From Siphonodentalium dalli (Eukaryota > Mollusca > Scaphopoda > Gadilida > Siphonodentaliidae): a stretch of DNA of 64,000 nt. Positions within the stretch are counted from its first letter, which is position 1. Every line of letters begins with the position of its first letter. The stretch lies in contig CP136061.1 in the NCBI GenBank assembly GCA_032622095.1, positions 189,912,369-189,976,368 of the forward strand, given 5' to 3'. The position numbers were made by a program, and so were the translations under genes. A model generated the notes under the pieces. The model was given only the letters and a program-made list of their open reading frames with translations, was not told where the DNA came from and did no database searches. Shown here in pieces: positions 25,201 to 37,200 of the stretch.

Positions 25201-28200
25201 GTTCCCATCACTGGCAGTGGTTGTGGGGTCTCTTTTCTCCTAAATTGTCCACTGGCATGCCTTGCTCTCTTGTTTTGGAACCAAATCTATAATTAGTAGT
25301 TCATCTATTAATATAGTGCTATAAGGGTGTATATGAAATGACAATGTATAATGTTGACCATGTGACATTTCTTTGGTATCAGCACATTGGGTTGGTAGAA
25401 AACATGTAACAATGACAGTATTATGTAAATATTGCCACAAATTCAAGATATAATACAAATAATTTTAGCTTATCTTTTACTAAAAACACTGTTTGTGAAA
25501 AGTTAACTGGACCTGAAAATATCAGACTAGGGTGGGTGGATCGGCCCAAAGCAGTCCAGTCCACATCACTAATTTTATCTTACTGATTTTGGTCAAGACT
25601 TAATGAAATGAAAGTGTCAATGACACTGTAGCTCAATGTTGATGGGATAATTTCAAGTGTTACAGCGATTATAAATGCAGAAAGTTCAAATGTCTAAGTA
25701 ATACTAAATGTCAACATGTAGAGATATACATGTATATAAAGTAAAAATCCACGATGGCTGCTGGTGGCCATGTTTTCCAATTAAATAAAAAAATTTGTGG
25801 CTCCCATCCAGTGGTCACCCCAAAGATCAATATGATGTTTGGTGACGAATGGATGAGGGATGTCTTCTATAGGGTGTGCAAAAGGGTTTAGTCATGCAAA
25901 GAATAAAATCCAAGATGGCCACTATCAGCCATGTTTTTCATCGGAATTCAGATAAATTTGATGCCTCCAATCTAGTGGTCACCCAAAAGATCTGTATGAA
26001 GTTTGGTGATGATTGAATGAGGGACGTGGTCTGTAGGGTGTGCCAAATCCTAAAGGATTTAGTCATGCAAAGAGTAAAATCCAAGATGGCTGCTGTCAGC
26101 CATGTTTTTCATTGAAATTCAGTCAAAATAGCAGGCTCCCATCTAGAGGTCACCCTGAAGATCTATAATCTTTAATGCTGCACCAGCGAAGCTCTCGTCA
26201 TGAAAGGGTTAAGAAGAATGGACAACTCAGTGATCAGACAGTTCACGTGTGCAATGGACCAATCAAAATCAGACAAAGAAAGCACTATCATCAACTATCA
26301 TAGTATATTCACTTTTGACGTGCAGGTCTGAATGGAGTGCGAAAGGATTTAGTCATGCAAAGAGTAAAATCCAAGACTCTGGCAGCCAAAATTTTATTCC
26401 TTCCATCTAGAGGTCAATCAAAAGATCTGTATGAAGTTTGGTGATGATCGAATGAGGGATGTGGTCATGCAAAGAGTAAATACCAAGTTGGTTGCTGGCA
26501 GCCATGCTTTTCACTGAAATTCGGTCAAAATAGGAGGCTCCCATCTAGAGGTCACCACAAAGATCCATATGAAGGTTGGTGACGATCGGATGAGAGATGT
26601 GGCCTGTAGGGTGTGCCAAATGATTTAGTCATACAAAGAGTAAATTCCATGATGGCTGCTGACGTCATGTTTTTCAATGAATTTCGGTCAAAATAGGAGG
26701 CTCCAAGCTAGAGGTCATCCTAAAGATCCATATGAAGTTTGGTGATGACCGGATGAGGGATGTGGTTTGTAGGGTGTGCCAAATTATTTAGTCATGCAAT
26801 GAGTAAAATCCAAGATGGCTACTGGCAGCCATATATTTCACTGAAATTCGGTCAAAATAGGAGACTCCCATCTAGAGTTCACCGCAAAGATCCATATGAA
26901 GTTTCAATCTCTACCAGAGCGCACCAGTCATTCCTTTCTGACTGTCACCGGCTGGGTACCAGTCTGTGGTTTCTATATTTAGAGTGGGGAAAACCGATCG
27001 CCCCAAAGTCAAATTTCATATGCGCTTCGAGAACAATTCCTGCGCTAAAAACTTAATGATAGAATGGAGAATCAGAGCGGTAGTTTTGTTGATGATTTTC
27101 GCAAGCTACTCGTCAAAATTGCAGCAAATTAGAACTCTTGTGTTTGACTTGCTATGAATGTTGTCATCCATGTGCGTTTAGACATTTGTGTCGATAAAAT
27201 AATCGGAGAACCAAATCACATCATTTCGCAATATAGTTCTTTGGTTCTAGTGGGACTTTCCAAACTTAAATTACGAAATTACACAAATTTTATCTGATAT
27301 TTTGTGTGCTTAATGAGGGCAGAATGTTGCTACGCTAGCTTAGTATATATCTTAATATCGCGGAAATCCACCAAATGTGGGTAAAATGTCACCAGCAGCA
27401 GCAGCAGTCTTACCAATTCATCAATGGAAGTAAAACCTGCATGGTTAGATGAAGTTTGGTGATGATCGGATGAGAGATGTGGCCTGTAGGGTGTGCCAAA
27501 GGATTTGGTGGGAGAGGGGGGTACCCATAAGTGAGTCAGCACTTGTCCTCCAATCCCATTGTCTGTATATACAATGTTTGTGTCATATATAATATGTTAC
27601 ATAAATTAGACAAATAAATATGTTTAAACTAAAGGATTTGGTCACACAAAGAGTATATTACAAGATGGCCGCAGGCTTCCATGTTTTTCAACAAATTTCG
27701 GTCAAAATAGGAGGCTCCAAATCTAGAGGTCATCCTGAAGATCCATATGAAGTTTGGTGATCATCAGCTGAGGGATGTGGTCTGTAGGGTGTGCCAAAGG
27801 ATTTAGTCATCCAAAGAGTAAAATCCAAGATGGCCACTGACGGCCATGTTTTTCATCAAAAATCGTTCAAATTTGATAGCTCTCATCTGGAGGTGAACCT
27901 AAACATGCCTGTAAAGTTTCAAAACAATTCTCCATTAAATGCGGGCTGCAGGGTGTGCCGATTGATTCAAATTTGAAATCGAAGATGGCTGCTGGTTATA
28001 GCTCCAATTTACAGGTCACCGTGAAGCTACATATGAAGTTTGGTGAAGATCAGATGAGGGATGCGGCATGTAGGGCATGTCAAAGGAAATTTTGGACACA
28101 CGCATGGACACACTCACACACGGACGATGGACGCCAACCCATTTGTAAAGTTGAGCTAAAAAGGTTATTTTGAAAAAATCTATATTATATCTCATTACAT

Positions 28201-31200
28201 AATATAAAATAGATTAATTAAAATCCTTCCTGTTCAGGTCAATAGTGTATGAGTGTTTTGCATGTGTAAGATCATTTGAACTACATGTTCTTTAGGGAAT
28301 AGTCATGCTCTGATCAGTTTTAAATGTATATATATACATGTATATCTCACTGACCTTTATATGTTGTACAGAACAGCCGACTTCACAACTCAAATTTTCC
28401 AGTACCTCTCTGCTGGGATATGGATTTTCTTGAAATGAGCGCCTTAATTTCTTGACTTGTTGAACAGAGTAGTTCGTCCGGCGGTGTCTTCTTATTTGGT
28501 CATCACAGGGTACATCTGGGACAACAGGTGTATCCAAGCTTGGTTCGCCCTGATTATTTTCTACTATATCTGATATCTGTTGTGAAACCGATACAGAGTC
28601 ATGATTGTGAGAAGTGCCATTGGTTAGATATTCAGTTGTCAAATTATTTTCCACTGATGATAAGTTAGTGTCATCTTCAGAATAATGAGTGTCCTCTTCA
28701 CTGCTATCTGCTGTTGATGTTGCTATGAAAATAAAAATCTAGCCTATTTGAACGTCCCTATTATCAGCTGAGCATCTCTCTATCCTCTCTACACACAAAC
28801 AACAACTTGCAAAGTTCATTTTTTATTTAATTAACCCTTCCATGAATTGAGCTTCCTGAAATTTTGCGAAAACATGCCAATGCATTCTCTTATAAATGCG
28901 AGTCTCCCATAGGAAGACTCGCATATATAAGAGAATACAGTAATGCCCTAAATAATCGACTCCTTAACCACATCAGAATTATGGGTAATTTTTCAGGATT
29001 TAGCTGGAAATATGGCTTATTGCCATTCATCGGAAAGCTCTCAGTGACACGGGGGTTAATTGACCTGGGGAGTATCATGAGATAGGTTCTGTTGACATTA
29101 GCTGTCTTGAAAGGCACTAATAATTAATTTAATTAAATAATTAATTATATACCCAAAATAGTTGTAATCTGGTTGTTGAAAATTGATTCACGGTGAGGAG
29201 TGCCATGTGATTGGTGCTGTTGACCTCAGGTGAATTAAACGGGCACTATTAAACAGGTGTAAACTGACCTGGGGAGTACCATTGGATAGGTGCCATTGAC
29301 CCTATAGGGCAACTTAAAAATTATATTAATTTTATTATTCTAAATCTGTATTTGAATGTCCATAGAGGGAAAATAAATACTGTTTAAACTATAAATTATA
29401 TTATCATATATGAGCATTGAAGAGTATTTCTTTTCAGCTTAGATGATTTGCAGGAAAATTGGTATACAGGGGTCACATGATCAGGGGAATATCATGGGAT
29501 AGGTGCCTTTGACCTCAGATGTCATAAACGGGGACTAATAATTTATAGAACATAGATGATAAATGAAGACCATTTATTATTGGCTCAGAAGATATATGGG
29601 CAAATTGGCACAATAAATAGTGTTTAATATCAACTTAAAAGATAGAGGTAACTTCATCTGGAGATTGTCATGCAGTAGGTGATGTTTACCTCAGGTGACT
29701 AATAATTAATTTAAATGACTTGAAGGGGCACTAATAATTCACTCATTCTTTACCCGAGCAATGCTGAGTACCCCAGCTAGTATTCCATATAAATGAATAG
29801 GTAAACATATAAAACCAATGACTTGAAGGGGCACTAATAATTTACTCATCCATTACCTGAGCAATGCGAGTACCCAGGTAGTATTCCATATACACAAATA
29901 TATAAAACCAATGACTTAATTGTTAGATGGTAATTTATTTTTGAAGAAATAAGGCATATTGGTGTACAGTAATGCTCTAAGTATTCGACTTCTTAACCAC
30001 AGCAGAATTATGGGTAACTTTTCAGGATTTAGTTGGAAATATGGCTTGTTGCCATTCATCAGAAAGCTCTCGGGGCTATTCATCGGAAAGCTCTCGGGGA
30101 GAGCTTTCCGATGAATGGCAACAAGCCATATTTCCGACTAAATCCTGAAAAGTTACCCATAATTCTGCTGTGGTTAAGAAGTCAATTACTTAGAGCATTA
30201 CTGTATGTTGTGTGTTGCCAATCTTTCTTACAAAATGTATCTGTCTTTCTTATAAATGTTTACTTTTGGCAGGTCATAAATATGCTTGATGATCAGGTAT
30301 TTTAGGAAGAAGCTTTCTTTGTGAAACTGTTTTCTTTATCTGGCCTAACCAGTTGATAACAAGAGCATCGCTAGGGCGTGGCAAAATACGCCCTTTAGCC
30401 ATTTCGAATTGTACTACCGCAAAATAAAATAATACTTTGAGCTTACATTTGAAGAATATCTAATATACCCCTAATTTCAATGCCAATATGTGGTCAAATT
30501 ATAAGTCGAAAAATGGCCGTGACTCATTCGAAATAATTAAACAGAACCTATATTCGAACTTGGCCTGTCGTTTTAGCTGGAAAATACACATACCAACTTT
30601 GGTTCAGATCAAATAATCCAAACTGGAGTTATCGGTCGGAAACCAAAAATGTTTACTGACGGTCAAATTCTAAGTCGAAAAAGGACCGTAACTCATGTAA
30701 AAATAATTGGACGGAACCCATATTCGAACTTGGCCTGTATCTTTAGCTGGGAAATACACATACCAACTTTGGTTCAAATCAAATAATCTAAACTGGAGTT
30801 ATCGATCGGAAACCAAAAATGTTAACGGACGGACAGATGCCCGGACGGCTCAACAGACGGTACGACAGATGGATGGACTGATTACATAATACAATTTTTT
30901 TTTTTAAAGGGCGTATAAAAACACAGAGATAATCGATAATGATTTAAACAGGTATCAAGTTAATATTGGGCTAACTTATGGTACTGCATCAGATAATCTC
31001 CAAACTCAGGACATTTTTCAGAAAAATAAATCAGAATTATTTGATCTAATTTTATGAGAATAGATGAGCAAAAAAGCTATACAAATATAAGAAATGAACG
31101 TAGTGTCTCTGTGTATTATTGAGGAAGACGGCGCTGCGACCATCAGGCACATTTAGTGTCAACTAACACAATGTAAACACTGGGCATAAAACAATCACAC

Positions 31201-34200
31201 ACTAAGTTCATGACACATTAAGCATCACACCCAATAGTCCAGTCAACATAGGGTTTGACTAGACAAAATTTGTACAGAAATGATTTTATAATTTTTAGAA
31301 TCAGTACACAATTCCGATCAACATAACAAAACGACATTTCATAATCGAGCATATTCTGGGTGTACCTGATATTGGCAAATTCAGTGATTATCGTCAAGGG
31401 TAGGGTTAGGTATAGGGCATATGTCGCTACAGTTTTGGAGAAAAACTGGTCCTAAATGATTACTCATGCCACATGGATCACCAGTCATGGAATATCATTG
31501 CGCTTAAAATCAAAATAGCATCCAAAAGGGACCAAATAAAATAAAAGGTTGCAGACCACATGTCCCCCGACTCGAGTGGTAAACTTCATGATTGGATTTG
31601 TTAGAAGGATACTATTTGCAACAATGTTATACAGTATATAGATGTTGCAAACCACCGCAAAATTTCTTGGACAAAACAACCCGATGAACAAACGCATACA
31701 AACGCGAAAAAATGATATTTTTGTATTAGCTATATAGATGTTGCAAATCACCAACATGTTAGGAACAATATCCCAGAGTTTCAAATCTCTACATTTAAAA
31801 CTGTAGGAGGAGTTGATTACACCATGAAGATACCCAATCTCATCCAAAAGGCAAAAATGTTCCAAATTTTCTAAGTCGAAAACCCCCCAAAAATATGGAA
31901 AAAATGATATTTTTTATTAGCTATATAGATGTTGCAAATCACCAACATGTTAGGAACAATATCCCATAGTTTCAAATCTCTACATTTAAAACTGTAGGAG
32001 GAGTTGATTACACCATGAAGGTATCCAATCTCATCCAAAAGGCAAAAATGTTCCAAATTTTCTAAGTCGAAAACCCCCCCAAAAATATGGAAAAAATATA
32101 TTTTTGATTAGCTATATAGATGTTGCAAATCACCAACATGTTAGGAACAATATCCCAGAGTTTCAAATCTCTACGTTTAAAACTGTAGGAGGAGTTGATT
32201 ACACCATGAAGGTACCCAATCTCATCCAAAAGGCAAAAATGTTCCAAATTTTCTAAGTCGAAAACCCCCCCAAAAATATGGAAAAAAATTTATTTTTGAT
32301 TAGCTATATAGATGTTGCAAATCACCAACATGTTAGGAACAATATCCCAGAGTTTCAAATCTCTACGTTTAAAACTGTAGGAGGAGTTGATTACACCATG
32401 AAGGTACCCAATCTCGGACGCACGGACGCACGGACGCACGGACGCACGGACGCACGGACGCACGGACGGACGGACGAGGGTCATTTCTATAGTCCTCCGA
32501 CGGAAACGTCGGGGGACAATAAAATTTACACTCCTATAAAAGTGAACAAATGCTCGAATTGGAAAAATAACAAGTTTTATTTGCGTTATTTAGTGTCAAT
32601 CATGTGATATATGTGTAAATAAACAGTTAATGGTATTTAGTTGGGATCTATGGATTATGTGACCTTTTCTAGAAGCAGAAATATATGTGTTCAGAGCAGT
32701 ATCACGAATGTGACCGATCATCGTTTATTTTGATATCTACATAATAAAACCTTTCGAGATCAACTCCTATAGAACAGTATGCTATATATTCATAGAGTAC
32801 TGGGTAAAATGTGTAGATCATATTGTCCCTGTCTCAAAATAGTAGTCATATTTGCCTCCGATCAAGTGAAGAAACATGCATACTTCGCTTGTATCACAAG
32901 AATGCATGGTGGTATTCTATGAACGCAATTATCAAAACACAAAGGAGTATCATAGACTATCTTCAATAAATTCTAAACTTAACCAAAATAGCCTACATAT
33001 TCTGGTTATATTCGCCAATGCGACATATACCAGAAAGGTACATGTACTACGTTTTCTGCAACTGCATCAACGCGTTTACCCATACTCCCTAATGATACAT
33101 ATATCTGCTGCAAGCAAAACCATAAATAGCAACATTGAGTGAATTGTCAATGCTGATATAACAACTTTATACACTGATCAACTGATATTTAGCACATGTG
33201 GTGGTATTGGCAAGATATTTAAAAAAACAAGATACTGAAAACGAATATTGTGCATTGCGCAGTATCATAATCCAGTTGTAAAGTGCCGACTGAAGTCATT
33301 TAAAGGTACTCAATCCGAACAGAGGGTCCCCATCTCAACAGATTCCAACAACAACAATCCGATCAGAGGGTCCTATATTACTATTTCTTTGGCTTTGGGG
33401 GTAAAAAATATTTGATTCGAGTCGAGGAACCCATCAAACAAAGCTCAGAGTTATTAGATATTGCTTTTTGAAATTTGTTATTTACTCGAGATGAGTACTA
33501 ATAATTGCCTTCAACTACCGTAATATGCTCGGGATGTGTACACCAAAATCTATTCAAACAGACAAGGATGGATAACTCTAAAATCAAGTGGTAATAATAA
33601 CGCAATTTTGACTGAGTTCTAGGCCAGAAAGTATTCCCGATAATGAAAAATAATAGATTTCTAAAATCGATATCTAACAAATCTGAGCTTTGATGTGTGA
33701 CTTCCTCGACTCGAATCAAATATTTTTGACCCCCGAAGCCATTGAAATAGTAATTGAGAGGAGTTTTATCGGATTGAGTACCTTTAAATAAAACTGTCTA
33801 CTAAGAAACTGGTTTGGTAGCAGCACGAAAATTAGTCTTACATAAATTGTATGATGTGCCATCTCATTGACCTGGTGTGATGGGGTGCTAATCTATTGAA
33901 GAAATGAGTGTTTCTTTATAGTAGTACATATAAGCATGCGACATACATACATGGTTTATTATCACAGAGAGCATTGAAAATTCTGGAAATGTAACCAGTA
34001 TGTATACGGCAAGGATATGCACTTCAGTTTCTGCGTTACATTCAACAATTTATCGAATGAAACTACCACACACATTACTTCATGTGCTGCATACCTGAAA
34101 TTATTATTTTTGACCCGACTGTTGGATATTCATATATTCCAAGCAGAAAACCCAAACTTTTAAAGACATAAATCATTTGGCTTTATTTCTGTTGCAGTGA

Positions 34201-37200
34201 CCTATAAATCCTTCAGATGGCATTAACTAGAGGTGTGACTGTCCCAATGGGACTAAGGATACCCCCCCCCCCCCCCCCCCCCCCCCCCGTGTTTTAAAAT
34301 ACTAAGATGTTTCACATGTCAGTAAACATTTAGTTAAATAATAAAATAACAGTTCCCATCCTACGGATGAATAAACTATTAATAAACAGGTATTAACAAG
34401 GAAATTTTTTGCAGGTGCACAACCCTTACCCTAATCTTAAACCTATTGACCGAAAAATGTAGGAATAAAAGCTTGGACAAAAATTGTGCATGTTGCGAAA
34501 ATGTTCTAAGTCGAAAAAGGGAGATAACTCCACAAAAAAAAAGTCAGACAGACATCATAATCGCAGGTGCGCAGGTTCTCATGGTACTAAATATCTGTGC
34601 CAATTTTTAAAATAATTGACCTAAAAATGTAGGAATAAAAGCTCGGACAAAATTATACATGTTGCGAATAATTTTCTAAGTTGAAAAAGGGGGGATAACT
34701 CCACCAAAAAAAGTCCGACAGATGATATAATCGCACAGGTTTCCATGGTGGTTGATGTCTGTGCCAAGTGTCACGGAAATTGATAAAAAAAACGACTGAG
34801 AAAAACTCCGGACAAATTTGTGTCCACGGACGGACGATGGACGGATGGCACGACAGACGAATGGACAAGCTGATTCCAGTATACCCCCCCGCAACTTCGT
34901 TACGGGTGGTATAATGAGCTGTGTACCTTTAAAGCTATTTAACAAGAGACTTGTATATTACCAACACATATATTTTGTACTGAAGACTCTCCTGTCTTTT
35001 GACATCAAAATTGCTTTCTTACCATTTTCTTCTGGGTTAACATATCTTTTCGCATTCCACAACCATACTATCAAATGTTTTGAACTCCCTATGATCTCTG
35101 CAGCTTCATGTCTAATCATGATGCAATTAGAAATTCATTTCCTTCATTTTGAATATTATGACACAGCCCCATAACAGAATTCTACCGAAAACTCACATGG
35201 GTACTACCAGAAACGATGTCAGTTTTCATATTTTGCACACAGATCTCGTGGATGATTTTTTATATGTGGTGTGCAAAAGGTCCCCTCACATCATGAATAT
35301 AATTTCAATTCTGTACAAAATCTAGGTTAATAGGCCATATTTCTCGTATTTTGACTGGACTACAACCAAGTGCATATCTGACATCATAATACAGGAAAAT
35401 GAATAATACTATAGTATACATGTTAATATGATGCCACCCCCCCCCCCCCAAAAGGTTTTGGTTCTCAGGCCCCGCCGCATTGAATAAAAAGGGCCGCATT
35501 AGGCATTTTTATAGCAATGCCTGATGTTATGACAAAAAAACTTACAAAAAAAAAATTTATATTATTTTTTTTAATTTTATCAACATGTCCATAGCAGATA
35601 TGTGTTAAATATTAGTGTGAATTGAGCTCTAACATATAATGGGTTAAAAAGTGACTTGCAGGCTTACAACATGAAGTAGATGACTACAATTAAGAAAATG
35701 ATTAGCAGATCCTCATGATCTTCTTTCAATTAGTCATTGTGAACAACTTACACTAATTGTAACTTTATACAATTGAAAGGCACAGGACTAAATTCAGGAT
35801 CACATATTAGAATGGGGAGGTATCAGTTTTCAGACAACAATAACAGTAGTTAATGTCAGGGGCATTATATATTGTTAGGTAATCCCAGTCATACACTGGT
35901 AGTACAATGTCATTTTTATATAAGACTAAATGAGTTTATATGCATAACAGTTCACTCTACCTTTCTGGTTATTACTAGACAGAGGAAGGTATCTTTGTCC
36001 ATGCTTACTATGTGCAGAATAAATAAAAAATAAAAATAAAACCCTCCCTCCCTCATTGATTTGAAAAAAAAATTGCCCGAGAACCAAAACACTTTTTTTT
36101 GTTTTGCCTTACCAGGGAATCTATATTTATTTTGAAATTTAGCCCCAACTAAGTGGTGGATGTTTTTTTATTTCCATCTACATGTACTTACTGATGCTGT
36201 CGTTGAGGAGAAACTTTTTGTCTTCAGGAGATAGTGGGTCAACGTCTGTTCTTTCTTCGATCAGACTACGCTTCTGAAAAATGCAGCATGAAATTTTTTT
36301 ATTCTCATATTATATTTTCTGAGTTGTACATTTCAAATTATGCCAAACTGAACTTAGTTGAAAAGAAAGATTTCTATTATTATATCTTTATTATCACTTT
36401 TCTCTGTCCAGTATCACAATTTTCCCAGCCATTAAGAGACGGTAATGCTCAAGTTACTCAAAACATCTGGTAACACCGATTTCAACTTGATGCATAGGGC
36501 CAGTAATTAGCTGTCAACTTACTATTGGCTTTACTCGTTACATGACTGGCACAGTAATGCCCTAAATAATCGACTCCTTAACCACAGCAGAATTATGGGT
36601 AATTTTTCAGGATTTAGTCGGAAATATGGCTTGTCATTCATCAGAAAGCTCTCAGCTTTTCTAATTCCATCGTTTTATGGTGCGAAGTATGTCATTGTGC
36701 TCATGACTAAAATGTAGACATCACGCTCCAAAACTGAGTTCATTTATCTATTATACGGTATATTTTGGAACTTCTATCTCTATGTATGTATGTGTGTATG
36801 CGTGTTATAGACTCGAAAACTGCTCGACCAATCCAACTCAAATTTGGTATGTAGGCATACTTTGATCCCGGGAACAATATGGGTGGGTCCAATTTCTTGT
36901 GCGACTGTGTTCTTGACCTTGCTCATATATGCTCATATAGGCATGTTTCTGGACCGATCGAACAATAATATTTTTCTTTCTCCTGATACTTTTCAACGTT
37001 GTTTGCTCAGTATTCTTCAACGTTGTCACTTTGAATTAGTAGATCAATCTCTCATTGTCAATAGTTTTCTCAATATTTCTTTTTCTTTCTCTTAAGACTT
37101 AATACTTTTCAATGCTGTATATTCTGCCCAGATGGAGTCGATCACAAAGAAATCCCTAAATAGCCTGGACGAAGATGGGCATATTAGCTAGTTAACCTCT

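Noticed and set aside
21626-28722. Treating the two homeoboxes as two separate tandem genes
   Set aside because: Donor at 24977 and acceptor at 22951 are compatible in phase and no independent first exon was found between them. Kept only as an alternative.
31485-32484. Four related minus-strand frames (MEHFCLLDEIGYLHG...) as a small gene family
   Set aside because: They recur every 191-192 bases because they translate the tandem unit.
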